From contig JARKQN010000068.1 of NCBI GenBank assembly GCA_029974835.1, positions 1-37,800 on the forward strand: DNA of 37,800 nucleotides, written 5' to 3'. The translations under genes and the position numbers were made by a program. The stretch comes from Bacteroidales bacterium (lineage in GTDB: Bacteria; Bacteroidota; Bacteroidia; Bacteroidales; VadinHA17). The notes beneath the pieces were generated by a model. It had not been told where the DNA came from, did not search any database, and was given only the letters and a program-made list of their open reading frames with translations. How positions within the stretch are numbered: the stretch's first letter is position 1; each line of letters opens with the position of its first letter. Shown here piece by piece: positions 16,896 to 26,794 of the stretch.

Positions 16896-17846
16896 ATGAC
16901 GAAACCGGAACTGAACGGGTCGGCTGCCAGCGAAGAGCTTAAAAAAGGCCTTGAAAAAACAAGGGTTAGCTTTCTTTCCAGGATTGCAAGGCTGGTTGCC
17001 GGCAAATCTTCCATTGATGACGATATCCTTGATGAGCTCGAGGAAGTGCTGGTTTCATCTGACGTTGGAGTGGAGACTACCGTGAGAATTATCCGAAGGC
17101 TGCAGGAGCGTGTCTCAAGGGAAAAGTACATGAATACGACTGAGCTGCACAGGCTGCTCAGGGAAGAGACAGCCTCCCTTCTTGCAGAAAATAAATTCCT
17201 GCCTGTCCCTGATTTCTCATCACCTCTTCCTGTCAAACCCTGGGTCGTACTGATTGTCGGAGTGAACGGCACGGGCAAAACCACAACTATTGGAAAACTG
17301 GCATGGCATTATAAACAGGCCGGCAAAAAAGTTTTGCTTGGCGCAGCCGATACATTCAGGGCGGCGGCTATCGATCAGCTTAAGATATGGTCGGAGAGGG
17401 CAGGGGTACCTGTCATCCGCCAGCAGATGGGATCAGATCCCGCTTCTGTTGCCTATGATACATTAAAATCTGCAATAGCCACCGGCACCGATGTGGTGCT
17501 GATAGATACTGCAGGCAGACTTCATAACAAAGTCAACCTGATGAACGAGCTGGCCAAAATAAGAAGGGTTCTGGAAAAACTCATGCCCGATGCACCCAAC
17601 GAGGTTCTGCTGGTTCTCGACGGCTCAACAGGCCAGAATGCCTATGAACAGGCCAGACAATTCACCGCCTCAACAGGTATAACAGCCCTGGCCATCACAA
17701 AGCTTGACGGAACAGCCAAAGGGGGCGTTGTTATCGGTATCTCCGACCAGCTCAATATTCCGGTTAAATATATCGGAACAGGCGAGAAAATTGAAGATCT
17801 GAGAATTTTCGACCGTTTTGAATTCGTCAATTCTCTCTTCGACTGA
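16896..17846 (+). CDS. ftsY: Signal recognition particle receptor FtsY
   Basis: FtsY is the membrane-associated GTPase that receives ribosome-nascent-chain complexes from Ffh/SRP RNA and hands them to SecYEG. The 316-aa protein has the NG domain only: an N helical bundle (residues about 15-100), G1 GVNGTGKT (122-129), then AADTFRAAAIDQLK, the DTAGR motif, and TKLDGTAKGG with GTGEKIEDL near the end. It lacks the long acidic A domain of E. coli FtsY, as is usual in this phylum. It lies 31 bases before rimO. Confidence 0.97.
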   Translation: MTKPELNGSAASEELKKGLEKTRVSFLSRIARLVAGKSSIDDDILDELEEVLVSSDVGVETTVRIIRRLQERVSREKYMNTTELHRLLREETASLLAENKFLPVPDFSSPLPVKPWVVLIVGVNGTGKTTTIGKLAWHYKQAGKKVLLGAADTFRAAAIDQLKIWSERAGVPVIRQQMGSDPASVAYDTLKSAIATGTDVVLIDTAGRLHNKVNLMNELAKIRRVLEKLMPDAPNEVLLVLDGSTGQNAYEQARQFTASTGITALAITKLDGTAKGGVVIGISDQLNIPVKYIGTGEKIEDLRIFDRFEFVNSLFD

Positions 17847-17877
17847 TCAAATCCTTATTAAACCCACACAGAACCTG

Positions 17878-19206
17878 ATGCACAGAAAAAGGGTAAATGT
17901 TATAACCCTGGGTTGTTCCAAAAACACTGTCGATTCGGAAAAACTCCTGCGTCAGCTCCAGGCCGGAGGTTATGAAGTCTTTCATGATGCCGGCGAAACG
18001 GAAGCCGACACCGTTATTATCAATACCTGCGGATTTATCAACGATGCACGTGAAGAGAGTATTGATATGATTCTCAGGTTCGCTAAAGCTAAAAGAAACG
18101 GACTGGTAAAAAACCTGATAGTTACAGGCTGTCTGTCTGAGATTTACAGGGAGGCCCTTAAATCTGAGATCCCCGAGGCTGATGCCTGGTTTGGCGTGGA
18201 GAGTCTTGCCGGCGTTCTGAAACATGCAGGATGCCATCCCAGAAAAAATCTTATCCCCGAAAGAGTTATCACAGGTCCCGGTCACTACGCCTACCTTAAA
18301 ATATCAGAGGGCTGCGACCGCAAATGCACTTTCTGCAGTATCCCCCTGATCAGGGGAAAACATCTGTCGGTAAAGATGGAAGATCTTCTTGCCGAATCAC
18401 TATCACTTGAAAAGCAGGGTGTTAAGGAACTTATCCTTGTTGCACAGGACCTCAATTATTACGGTGTCGACCTGTACGGAAAGAGAATGCTTGCCAATCT
18501 GCTTAATAAAATATCGGCATCGACCGGTTTTGAATGGATAAGGCTGCAGTACCTTTATCCGTCGGGCCTGTCGGACAGCCTCCTTAAGACTATCCGCGAC
18601 AGCAGGAATATATGTAAATATATTGATATACCCCTGCAGCATATATCCGACAGGATGCTGAAAAAGATGAAGAGAGGGTATTCAGAACTGACGGCCAGGA
18701 AACTCCTTGAACATATTAAGCAATTAGTGCCCGGTGCAGCCATCAGAACCACATTCATCACCGGTTTCCCCGGCGAGAGCGACCGGGATCACCGGGATCT
18801 TGTTGAATTTATCCGCGAAACTGAATTCGACAGGCTCGGAGTATTCCGGTATTCACATGAGGAGAAAACATTTGCGGGCATCAGTTATTCGGATAACGTT
18901 CCGGAAAAAGTTAAGGAGCTTCGCGCTGCAGAGATAATGGAGATACAGCAAGGCATTGCTATGAAAAAGAATCTTCAGAGGAGAGGACAGATAATGAGGG
19001 TTCTGATTGACGCCAGGGAAGGTGAATACTTCACGGGAAGGACAGAGGCTGACAGTCCTGAAGTGGACCAGGAGGTTCTTGTAAACGTAAAATATAAACT
19101 TGCTCCGGGTAACTTTTACAATATAAAAATCACCGGTTCAACGGAATTTGATCTCATTGGTGAACCTCTTCCTGAAAAGGAGAGATTAGCCCGGAATATT
19201 GATTAG
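17878..19206 (+). CDS. rimO: Ribosomal protein uS12 methylthiotransferase RimO
   Basis: RimO is a radical SAM enzyme with two iron-sulfur clusters that methylthiolates an aspartate of ribosomal protein S12. The 442-aa product shows the N-terminal cluster ligands Cys13, Cys51 and Cys85 (LGCSKNTVDSE, NTCGF, VTGCL), the radical SAM motif SEGCDRKCTFC (Cys146, 150, 153) and a C-terminal TRAM domain. IPLIRGKHLS and YSHEEKTFA favour RimO over MiaB. The frame is open to 17818, but the ATG at 17878 is chosen because it lies after ftsY and gives the usual short N terminus. Its stop overlaps that of clpC on the opposite strand. Confidence 0.95.
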   Translation: MHRKRVNVITLGCSKNTVDSEKLLRQLQAGGYEVFHDAGETEADTVIINTCGFINDAREESIDMILRFAKAKRNGLVKNLIVTGCLSEIYREALKSEIPEADAWFGVESLAGVLKHAGCHPRKNLIPERVITGPGHYAYLKISEGCDRKCTFCSIPLIRGKHLSVKMEDLLAESLSLEKQGVKELILVAQDLNYYGVDLYGKRMLANLLNKISASTGFEWIRLQYLYPSGLSDSLLKTIRDSRNICKYIDIPLQHISDRMLKKMKRGYSELTARKLLEHIKQLVPGAAIRTTFITGFPGESDRDHRDLVEFIRETEFDRLGVFRYSHEEKTFAGISYSDNVPEKVKELRAAEIMEIQQGIAMKKNLQRRGQIMRVLIDAREGEYFTGRTEADSPEVDQEVLVNVKYKLAPGNFYNIKITGSTEFDLIGEPLPEKERLARNID

Positions 19207-21737
19207 TCCGTATCGGTTGAGGCGGCGGATACTTTTTTATTCCTTATTACAATCCTGATCTCATTTTTGGCCTTATTGAGGCCGACGCTTACATAGTCGC
19301 CCTCCTCGGGTTTGGCTTTAATCATAACCTCGGCCATCGGATCTTCAAGATATTTCTGGATAGCCCTCTTCAGAGGCCTTGCGCCGAAGTTGGCATCAAA
19401 TCCTTTTTCGGCGATAAAGTCTTTCGCTGCTTCCGATATTTTAAGCTCATAGCCAAGAGCCTTAACCCGTTCATAGAGGCCCTTGAGCTCTATGTCGATG
19501 ATCTTATCTATATCTTTCTTCTCCAGCGGGTTGAACATTACAATGTCATCAATCCTGTTCAGAAATTCCGGGGCAAAGGTTTTCTGAAGCGCTTTTTGCA
19601 GGATACTTTTTGTCTGTTCATCCCTTGAAGCTCTTTTTGCTGAAGTGTCAAAGCCTATTCCGTGGCCGAATTCTGATATCTGTCTGGTGCCTATGTTTGA
19701 AGTAAGAATTACGATAGTGTTGCGGAAGTCGACCCGCCGTCCGAGGCTGTCGGTAAGCTGACCCTCATCAAGAACCTGCAGAAGGATATGGAAGACATCG
19801 GGATGGGCCTTTTCAATCTCGTCGAGCAGAACCACGGAGTAGGGTCTGCGACGAACCTTCTCAGTAAGTTGGCCTCCCTCTTCGTATCCGACATATCCCG
19901 GAGGAGCTCCGACAAGTCTCGACACTGAGAACTTCTCCATATACTCGCTCATGTCAATTCTGACGAGGTTTTCGGTGGAATCGAAAAGAAACTTTGCCAG
20001 CACTTTTGCAAGCTGTGTCTTTCCGACACCGGTAGGACCAAGGAAGATAAAGGTGCCGATTGGTTTATTCGGGTCTTTCAGTCCGGCCCTGTTTCTCTGT
20101 ATCGCCTTTACCACCTTCGATATGGCCTCATCCTGTCCGATAATACTGCCGCGAAGCTCATCAGCCATTTTCAGCAGCCTTGTGCCTTCAGTCTGGGCGA
20201 TTCTCTGGACAGGTACTCCGGTCATCATGGCAACCACTTCGGCCACTTTGTCAGCATCGACAATTTCCCGGTTAAGAGAGAGTTCCTTTTCCCATTTTTT
20301 CTTTTCCTGTTCAATCTGTTCAAGAAGATCTTTCTCCTTGTCGCGGAAGCTGGCGGCTTTCTCAAAATTCTGATTTTTTACTGCAGCCGTTTTTTCCCTT
20401 TTTGTCTCTTCCAGCTGATTTTCAAGTTCGAGTATTCTTTCCGGGACAACAATATTTGAGATATGCACTCTTGATCCGGCTTCATCAAGGGCATCGATGG
20501 CTTTGTCGGGGAGATGGCGGTCAGAAATATACCTGTTTGTCAGTTTTACGCAGGCTTCGATGGCCTCGTCGGTATACGTCACGTTATGATGCTCCTCGTA
20601 CCTCTCCTTAATATTATGGAGGATATTGATCGTTTCCTCAATTGAGGTTGGTTCAACGAGCACTTTCTGGAATCTTCTTTCGAGCGCACCGTCCTTTTCT
20701 ATATGCTGGCGGTATTCGTCGAGAGTTGTGGCTCCTATACATTGTATTTCGCCCCTTGCCAGAGCAGGCTTAAGCATATTTGCGGCATCGAGCGAGCCTG
20801 TTGCACCGCCGGCGCCTACAATTGTATGGATTTCGTCGATAAAGAGAATAATATTATCATTCTTGGCAAGTTCATTCAGAATGGCTTTCATTCTCTCCTC
20901 AAACTGTCCGCGGTATTTTGTTCCGGCGACTATCGATGCCAGGTCGAGAGTGACAACCCTTTTGTTAAAGAGCACCCTGGAGACATTCTTTTTGACAATT
21001 CTGAGTGCCAGACCTTCGGCTATGGCAGATTTGCCGACGCCCGGTTCCCCGATAAGAACGGGGTTGTTTTTCTTTCTGCGCGAGAGTATCTGGGCAAGTC
21101 TTTCAATTTCTTTTTCCCTGCCCACAATGGGGTCAAGACGTCCTTCCTCAGCCGCCTTGGTGAGATCTATTCCGAAATTGTCCAGAACCGGTGTTTCCGA
21201 AGAAGGTTTGGAGGAAGAGGAACCCGGCTGTCCTTTTCCGGAAGGCCCGTAACCGATTCCTTCATCATCCTCATCCCTCGGAAAGTCGGCCCGTGCGGAT
21301 GGTACATCATTCTCAATTGAACGTTTCACGGAAAAGTAATCGACATCCATTTCCGCCAGGAAACGAGTTACAAGGGAGGCTTCATCCTTAAGAATCGCCA
21401 GGAGAAGGTGTTCGGTTTCTATAGTGGTGCTCTTCAGCGCTTTTGCTTCAAGGTAAACAAGTCGCAGTACCCGTTCCGTGCTTTTGAGAAGAGGCATTAC
21501 AGCGCCTTCCTGAACCGGTCCGGGATTTTCGACCTTTATGCTTTTCTCGATGGAACCCTTAAGCATAAGAAGGTCAACACCCGAGTTTATCAGGATATCA
21601 ACCGCCAGCCCTTCACCATCCCTCAATATTCCAAGAAACAGGTGCTCGGGACTGATGTGGGTGTTTCCAAGTCTTATTGCCTCCTCCTTGCTGTAGGTGA
21701 GTATATCCTTTACCTTCTGTGAGAATTGTGAATCCAT
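19203..21737 (-). CDS. clpC: ATP-dependent Clp protease ATP-binding subunit ClpC
   Basis: ClpC is a HSP100 unfoldase that feeds substrates to ClpP. The 844-aa protein has two N-terminal Clp repeats (residues about 3-65 and 80-142) and a Ser-rich acidic linker (150-183). AAA domain 1 has Walker A GEPGVGKS (230-237) and LFIDEIHT. A UVR-like coiled segment (ENQLEETKREKTAAVKNQNF, about 425-460) marks ClpC rather than ClpA. AAA domain 2 has GPTGVGKT and VVLLDEIEKAH, followed by a D2-small domain containing GARPLKRAIQKYLEDP. It converges on rimO and diverges from gyrA. Two adjacent palindromes lie just upstream of its start. Confidence 0.96.
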   Translation of the reverse strand: MDSQFSQKVKDILTYSKEEAIRLGNTHISPEHLFLGILRDGEGLAVDILINSGVDLLMLKGSIEKSIKVENPGPVQEGAVMPLLKSTERVLRLVYLEAKALKSTTIETEHLLLAILKDEASLVTRFLAEMDVDYFSVKRSIENDVPSARADFPRDEDDEGIGYGPSGKGQPGSSSSKPSSETPVLDNFGIDLTKAAEEGRLDPIVGREKEIERLAQILSRRKKNNPVLIGEPGVGKSAIAEGLALRIVKKNVSRVLFNKRVVTLDLASIVAGTKYRGQFEERMKAILNELAKNDNIILFIDEIHTIVGAGGATGSLDAANMLKPALARGEIQCIGATTLDEYRQHIEKDGALERRFQKVLVEPTSIEETINILHNIKERYEEHHNVTYTDEAIEACVKLTNRYISDRHLPDKAIDALDEAGSRVHISNIVVPERILELENQLEETKREKTAAVKNQNFEKAASFRDKEKDLLEQIEQEKKKWEKELSLNREIVDADKVAEVVAMMTGVPVQRIAQTEGTRLLKMADELRGSIIGQDEAISKVVKAIQRNRAGLKDPNKPIGTFIFLGPTGVGKTQLAKVLAKFLFDSTENLVRIDMSEYMEKFSVSRLVGAPPGYVGYEEGGQLTEKVRRRPYSVVLLDEIEKAHPDVFHILLQVLDEGQLTDSLGRRVDFRNTIVILTSNIGTRQISEFGHGIGFDTSAKRASRDEQTKSILQKALQKTFAPEFLNRIDDIVMFNPLEKKDIDKIIDIELKGLYERVKALGYELKISEAAKDFIAEKGFDANFGARPLKRAIQKYLEDPMAEVMIKAKPEEGDYVSVGLNKAKNEIRIVIRNKKVSAASTDTD

Positions 21738-21757
21738 ATTGACGATTTCAAATAATT

Positions 21758-21781
21758 ATTGTTAACAATGACATTATGTCA
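21758..21781. promoter_or_regulatory. Two adjacent palindromes in the clpC leader
   Basis: ATTGTTAACAAT (21758-21769) is a perfect 12-base palindrome. TGACAT-T-ATGTCA (21769-21781) is a perfect 6-1-6 inverted repeat sharing one base with it. Both lie 20-45 bases upstream of the clpC start, in the 256-base space between clpC and gyrA. They could be operator sites; no regulator is identified. A further CATTGTTAA half-site occurs around 21873-21881. Confidence 0.35.
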
Positions 21782-21993
21782 GAAAAAGCTCCCTCAAAAC
21801 AACCACTTCCTGCGTTTCAAAATTACTTCAACTGTGAGATATGTATGTCAAACATCGTGCCCAATTATGAACAGCCATTGTTAAAAAATCAACATATACA
21901 AGGCACAAAAATACTTAAATATTCACTATTTTCGTACTTTGATTAAACCGGCGGTACGGATTATCGTAATTAATTCATTAACAAGATTTTATT

Positions 21994-24513
21994 GTGGAAA
22001 GGGAAAGGGTATTAAAGGTAAATATTGAGGAGGAGATGAAATCGGCCTACATCGATTATTCGATGTCGGTCATTGTTTCAAGGGCGCTTCCTGACGTGAG
22101 AGACGGTCTTAAGCCTGTTCACCGGAGGGTACTTTTTGGCATGTGGGAACTCGGGGTGCTTTCAAACAGACCGTTCAAGAAATCTGCAAGGATAGTGGGG
22201 GAGGTGCTTGGCAAGTATCATCCTCACGGAGACTCTTCCGTTTACGAGGCAATGGTAAGAATGGCCCAGGAATGGTCGCTCAGGTATCCTTTAATAGACG
22301 GGCAGGGTAATTTCGGATCAATCGACGGCGACAGTCCGGCAGCAATGAGGTACACTGAAGCCAGACTCAGAAAGATTGCCGAGGAGACCCTGGCCGATAT
22401 TGAGAAAAACACTGTCGATTTCCAGTTTAACTTTGATGACTCACTTCAGGAACCTGTCGTTCTTCCTTCAAGAATCCCTAACCTTCTGATAAATGGCGCC
22501 TCAGGCATTGCCGTAGGTATGGCTACAAATATGCCGCCCCACAACCTGTCGGAAATAGTGGACGCTATTATTGCATTTATAAATAACCGGAATATTACTA
22601 CGGCCGAATTTCTTAAGTACGTCAAAGGACCAGATTTTCCAACCGGCGGCATTATTTACGGAGAACAGGGAATTAAAGACGCCTACGAAACAGGCAGGGG
22701 CAGGATTGTGGTAAGGGCACGGACGGAAATTGAGCACACCCATTCCGGAAGGGAATGCATCGTTGTTACCGAAATTCCCTACATGGTCAATAAGGCCGAA
22801 ATGATCAGAAAAATTGCAGACCTGATCAATGATCATAAATTAGAAGGTATATCCTATATAAATGATGAATCGGACCGCAACGGAATGAGAGTGGTGATAA
22901 TCCTGAAAAAGGATGCCACAGCCAATGTCGTTCTGAATAACCTTTATAAATACAGTCAGTTACAAACCACCTACAACGTAAACAATATCGCTCTTGTGAA
23001 GGGCAGGCCAAAAATGCTGAACCTCAGGGAGCTGATCGATAATTATGTTAAACACAGGCACGACATTATATTAAGGCGTACCCGCTACGAACTTGACCAG
23101 GCCGAGAAAAGGGCACACATTCTGGAGGGACTGATTATTGCCAGCGATAATATCGATGAGGTAATCGCAATAATAAAAGGTTCGGCCAGCCCCGACGAGG
23201 CAAGGGATAAACTGATGGAACGTTTCAGCCTGTCGGAAATACAATCCAGGGCTATCGTCGATATGAGACTGCGTCAGCTCACCGGACTTGAGCAGGATAA
23301 ACTGAGAGAGGAGTACCAGGAATTACTGAAGCAAATTGAATATCTCAGGTCAGTGCTCGACAGCGTTGAACTTCAGATGAAAATTATCAAGGATGAACTG
23401 CTCGAAATAAAACAAAAATACGGCGACAGCAGGCGGACTGAGATTATACCAAATGCGGAGGAATTCAATCCTGAGGATTTCTATGCCGATGAGGAAATGG
23501 TAATAACCATTTCGCACATGGGATATATTAAAAGGACTCCGCTCACTGAATTCAGGCGCCAGAACAGGGGAGGCACAGGCTCAAGGGGAGGATCAACAAG
23601 GGATGAAGACTTTATTGAACACCTCTACGTCGCCACAATGCATAATACAATGCTGTTCTTTACTGCAAAGGGACGATGCTTCTGGCTTAAAGTTTATAAT
23701 ATCCCGGAAGGCACCAGAACTTCAAAGGGCAGAGCTATACAGAACCTCATTAGCCTCGAACCCGACGACAGCGTGAAAGCTTTTATTAACGTAAAAAACC
23801 TTGACGACCAGGACTATATAACAAATAATTTCATAATACTCTGCACCGCAAAGGGGGTCATTAAAAAAACTTCACTTGAAGCATATTCACGGCCCAGAAC
23901 AAGCGGTGTCAATGCCATTACCATAAGGGAAGGCGACGAACTTATCGAAGCAAGGATGACCAACGGAATGCATGAAATAATGCTTGCAGTAAAATCCGGC
24001 AGGGCAATCCGGTTCCCTGAAAAAGCCGTAAGACCTATGGGAAGAACAGCATCCGGAGTTATCGGTATAAAACTTGCCTCGGAAAATGACGAGGTTATCG
24101 GTATGATAACCATTGAGGAAAAACAGAGTGATGTACTGGTTGTATCGGAAAAAGGTAACGGTAAACGAACCGGAATCGACAATTACAGAATCACCAACAG
24201 GGGCGGAAAGGGAGTTAAAACCATTAACATCACTGAAAAAACCGGACAACTTGTTGCCCTGAAGGCGGTTACAGACAATCACGACCTGATGATTATAACC
24301 CAGGCAGGAAATATTCTCAGAATTCCGGTATCAGGCATCCGGCTTATGGGAAGGGCCACACAGGGTGTCAGACTGATAAATCTTAAGGAAAATGATTCAA
24401 TCGCTTCAGTCGCCTGCGTTGAGGTAAATGACGAGGAAGAAGAGGCCGGAGAAAAATATGCTGAAGAAAATAATGAAAAGCCCGATGAAATTGGCAAAGA
24501 ATTTGAAGATTAA
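21994..24513 (+). CDS. gyrA: DNA gyrase subunit A
   Basis: GyrA is the breakage-reunion subunit of gyrase, which introduces negative supercoils. The 839-aa protein starts at a GTG (21994): it encodes the conserved N terminus [20 protein letters not shown], and the next ATG would remove this. The quinolone-resistance region reads GDSSVYEAM (residues 79-87), and the catalytic tyrosine is Tyr120 in AMRYTEARL. The C-terminal wrapping domain carries a gyrase-box variant QNRGGTG, which supports gyrase rather than topoisomerase IV, and blades such as GRAIRFPE. The extreme C terminus is acidic. gyrB is not nearby. Ser81/Ser82 are retained at the quinolone contact, and Glu85 at the second position is normal for this phylum. 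Confidence 0.95.
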   Translation: MERERVLKVNIEEEMKSAYIDYSMSVIVSRALPDVRDGLKPVHRRVLFGMWELGVLSNRPFKKSARIVGEVLGKYHPHGDSSVYEAMVRMAQEWSLRYPLIDGQGNFGSIDGDSPAAMRYTEARLRKIAEETLADIEKNTVDFQFNFDDSLQEPVVLPSRIPNLLINGASGIAVGMATNMPPHNLSEIVDAIIAFINNRNITTAEFLKYVKGPDFPTGGIIYGEQGIKDAYETGRGRIVVRARTEIEHTHSGRECIVVTEIPYMVNKAEMIRKIADLINDHKLEGISYINDESDRNGMRVVIILKKDATANVVLNNLYKYSQLQTTYNVNNIALVKGRPKMLNLRELIDNYVKHRHDIILRRTRYELDQAEKRAHILEGLIIASDNIDEVIAIIKGSASPDEARDKLMERFSLSEIQSRAIVDMRLRQLTGLEQDKLREEYQELLKQIEYLRSVLDSVELQMKIIKDELLEIKQKYGDSRRTEIIPNAEEFNPEDFYADEEMVITISHMGYIKRTPLTEFRRQNRGGTGSRGGSTRDEDFIEHLYVATMHNTMLFFTAKGRCFWLKVYNIPEGTRTSKGRAIQNLISLEPDDSVKAFINVKNLDDQDYITNNFIILCTAKGVIKKTSLEAYSRPRTSGVNAITIREGDELIEARMTNGMHEIMLAVKSGRAIRFPEKAVRPMGRTASGVIGIKLASENDEVIGMITIEEKQSDVLVVSEKGNGKRTGIDNYRITNRGGKGVKTINITEKTGQLVALKAVTDNHDLMIITQAGNILRIPVSGIRLMGRATQGVRLINLKENDSIASVACVEVNDEEEEAGEKYAEENNEKPDEIGKEFED

Positions 24514-24533
24514 ACTGTAATGTTATAAATTTG
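24502..24533 (+). promoter_or_regulatory. Bacteroidota-type promoter of the TPR gene
   Basis: TTTG (24502-24505, inside the gyrA 3' end) and TAAATTTG (24526-24533) are separated by 20 bases and both match the consensus. The -7 box is 28 bases before the start codon at 24562. Confidence 0.65.
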
Positions 24534-24561
24534 GCAAAAATTTCACGTTAAAAATCTTATC

Positions 24562-25728
24562 ATGAAAAAATTACTTTCAATAATTGTTGCAATATCAATT
24601 ACATGTGGTTCTTTTGCCCAGATGGGTAAAGTAACAAGCGCTCTGAGCTTCATAGACCAGGGACTGCTCGACAAAGCCAAGGAAGCTCTGGACCAGGCAC
24701 TGGTTAATGAAAAATCGAAAGACAATCCAAAGACCTGGGTTGCAAAGGGAAAACTGGCACAGGAATGCTTTAAGTCGGAAAATCCTAAATTCAAGGCTTT
24801 TTACAAGGATCCTCTCAGGGAGGCTATGGAAGCTTACGAGAAGGCCCTTGAACTTGACAAGAAGGGATCGATCGAAAAGCAGCTCAAACTCAGCAATACA
24901 TATGTTCTTCTTGGAAATGATTTTATTACACAGGGAGTTCAGAGATTTGAAGCACAGGATTTTGCCGGCGCTCTGCAGTCGTTTGAGAGCAATATTAAAC
25001 TTGCATCCAGCGATCTGTATATAGGGGTGGCCGATACAGGAATATTCTTTAATGCAGGCCTTGCAGCATATAACGGCAAAATGTATGACAAGGCAATTCA
25101 GTATTTTCAGAAATGCGCCGATCTCAAATATGAGGGACCTATGCCTTATTTCCTTATTTACAATTCATACAAGGAATTGAAAGACATGGCAAAGGCGGAA
25201 GCAACACTGATTAAGACATTTGAGCAATATCCCGATAATCAGGATGTTATATTAAACCTGATCGACTTTTACATGAGTAACGACAAACTCAACGAAGCTT
25301 TCTCGTACCTGAACATGGCCAAAAGCAAAGACCCCAATAACTACACATTATTCTGGGCTGAGGGTGTGCTTTACATGAAACAGGAAAAATATGATGAGGC
25401 AATTGCCAGTCTTAAAAAATCAATTGAATTAAAGGCAGATGAGTACAATACACAGTTCAATCTCGGCGTATGTTTCTACAATAAGGCTGTTGCCATGTTC
25501 CAGAAGGCAAACGAAATAATGGATGTGCCGAAATACAATGCAGCCATCAATGAAGCGAACAGCGTCTTTATCCAGGCAATACCATACTTCGAAACAGCTG
25601 CAACCATAAAGAAAGACGATCCGGATTCACTGCGCAACCTTAAAGAACTGTACTTCAGGCTTAGGACAGTTAAACCCGAGTTCCAGGCCAAGTACGACGA
25701 AGTGGTGAAGAAGCTTGAAAATATGTAA
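24562..25728 (+). CDS. Exported tetratricopeptide-repeat protein
   Basis: The 388-aa product begins with a clear Sec signal peptide (MKKLLSIIVAISITCGSFAQ) and then consists almost wholly of helical TPR-like repeats. Examples are ALSFIDQGLLDKAKEALDQA, AMEAYEKALELDKKGS, YDKAIQYFQKCADLKYEGP, LNEAFSYLNMAKSKDPNN and YDEAIASLKKSIELKADEY. TPR arrays are protein-binding scaffolds. A periplasmic location follows from the signal peptide, but no partner or process can be named. It has its own promoter inside the end of gyrA and its own terminator, so it is probably a single-gene transcript. Similar TPR genes next to gyrA occur elsewhere in this phylum, as far as I recall. Confidence 0.85.
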   Translation: MKKLLSIIVAISITCGSFAQMGKVTSALSFIDQGLLDKAKEALDQALVNEKSKDNPKTWVAKGKLAQECFKSENPKFKAFYKDPLREAMEAYEKALELDKKGSIEKQLKLSNTYVLLGNDFITQGVQRFEAQDFAGALQSFESNIKLASSDLYIGVADTGIFFNAGLAAYNGKMYDKAIQYFQKCADLKYEGPMPYFLIYNSYKELKDMAKAEATLIKTFEQYPDNQDVILNLIDFYMSNDKLNEAFSYLNMAKSKDPNNYTLFWAEGVLYMKQEKYDEAIASLKKSIELKADEYNTQFNLGVCFYNKAVAMFQKANEIMDVPKYNAAINEANSVFIQAIPYFETAATIKKDDPDSLRNLKELYFRLRTVKPEFQAKYDEVVKKLENM

Positions 25729-25748
25729 GAATAAATCACACAAAATAC

Positions 25749-25779
25749 AACGCGGTTCATCAGGACCGCGTTTTTTTTT
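25749..25779 (+). terminator. Intrinsic terminator of the TPR gene
   Basis: AACGCGGT (25749-25756) pairs perfectly with ACCGCGTT (25765-25772) around an eight-base loop, and the T run continues to 25779. It lies 20 bases after the stop codon. Confidence 0.88.
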
Positions 25780-26061
25780 ACCCGGGAAAAGGAGAGAAGC
25801 TTAATTTAACCGGAGCTTCCGGATACAATAATTTATTTATGCTACTTAACATAATATTAATTATAGGAAAATGAAATAATACACATCAATCCGGAATCCC
25901 GGAGATCCGGCATCATTCAATGCCCTTATCTGACGGTGTGTTTGTATACTATTAAGTCTGTAAACCAGTCCAGCCCCATTTAAAAAACTAATACGCATTA
26001 TTCATGAATAAAATGTTACAGCAAATTTGCTTTATTTTGTTAAACCGAAATAATCCCGAAG
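25780..26061. other. Non-coding stretch before the DUF2461 gene
   Basis: This AT-rich gap, about 330 bases with the terminator, shows no credible gene on either strand. It holds a perfect 12-base palindrome AGCAAATTTGCT at 26020-26031, 31 bases before the DUF2461 start codon, overlapping where a promoter would be expected. TTATTTTG (26032-26039) is a near match to the -7 box. Nothing else stands out. Confidence 0.5.
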
Positions 26062-26727
26062 ATGGTAAAGATTGAACAGTATACTTTAAAATTCCTGAAA
26101 GACCTCTCTGTAAACAACAACAGAGAATGGTTTTATGCAAACAAAGAATCTTACATGAATGCCAGACGCAATTTTGAATCTTTTGTTCAGGAACTGATTG
26201 TCAGGCTTTCGGATGAGGATAAAACCTTACGCGGCATAGAAGCCGGATCGTGTATTTTCAGAATAAACAGGGATATAAGGTTCTCAGCCGACAAATCACC
26301 TTATAAAACAAATATGGGAGCCCTGATGATAAGAGGCGGCAGAAAGAATATTCATCGCTTTGCAGGGTACTATATTCATATTGAGCCCGGTGAATCACTT
26401 ACCGCAGGCGGTGCATACATGCCTCCGAATGAATGGCTTAACGCAATCAGGGAAAAAATAATTGAAAATCCGGCCGAATTCCTGAAAATTACCGGAAACA
26501 GGGATTTTATAAACAGATTTGGCACCATTGACGGTGAGAAGCTTAAAAAAGTGCCAAGGGGATTTGACCCTCACCATCCACAGGCAGAACTGATAAAATA
26601 CAAGAGTTATCTCGCATCCAGAGCCTATTCCGACAAAGATGTTGTTTCGCAGGGTTTCTTTGAGTCTGTTCTTAATGATTTTCTGGCAATGAAACCCCTG
26701 AATGATTTCCTTAATGGTTGTAATTAG
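26062..26727 (+). CDS. DUF2461 domain protein
   Basis: The 221-aa protein matches my recollection of the DUF2461 (TIGR02453) family: LKFLKDLSVNNNREWFYANK at the N terminus, FRINRDIRFSADKSPYKTNMG in the middle (split FRINRDIRF and KSPYKTN), GYYIHIEPGESLTAGGAYMP, and KKVPRGFDPHHPQAELIKYK near the C terminus. The family is widespread and cytoplasmic, and no activity is known to me. It has no signal peptide or membrane segment. It stands alone on the plus strand and converges with the hemolysin III gene. Confidence 0.9.
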   Translation: MVKIEQYTLKFLKDLSVNNNREWFYANKESYMNARRNFESFVQELIVRLSDEDKTLRGIEAGSCIFRINRDIRFSADKSPYKTNMGALMIRGGRKNIHRFAGYYIHIEPGESLTAGGAYMPPNEWLNAIREKIIENPAEFLKITGNRDFINRFGTIDGEKLKKVPRGFDPHHPQAELIKYKSYLASRAYSDKDVVSQGFFESVLNDFLAMKPLNDFLNGCN

Positions 26728-26794
26728 CCGGTTTGTTCAAAAACAGAAAGTTATTGCGGAGTGAAGCCCCGGCGATTCCGGAATATTCCTTCGA

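Noticed and set aside
20626-21320. Two open frames of about 200 codons on the plus strand inside clpC
   Set aside because: They are mirror frames of the conserved ClpC sequence, with low-complexity Ser/Phe-rich translations and no promoter or start signal of their own.
22228-22263. Glu85 in the GyrA quinolone region as a resistance mutation
   Set aside because: Glutamate at this position is, as I recall, the normal residue in Bacteroidota GyrA, and the key serine is retained.
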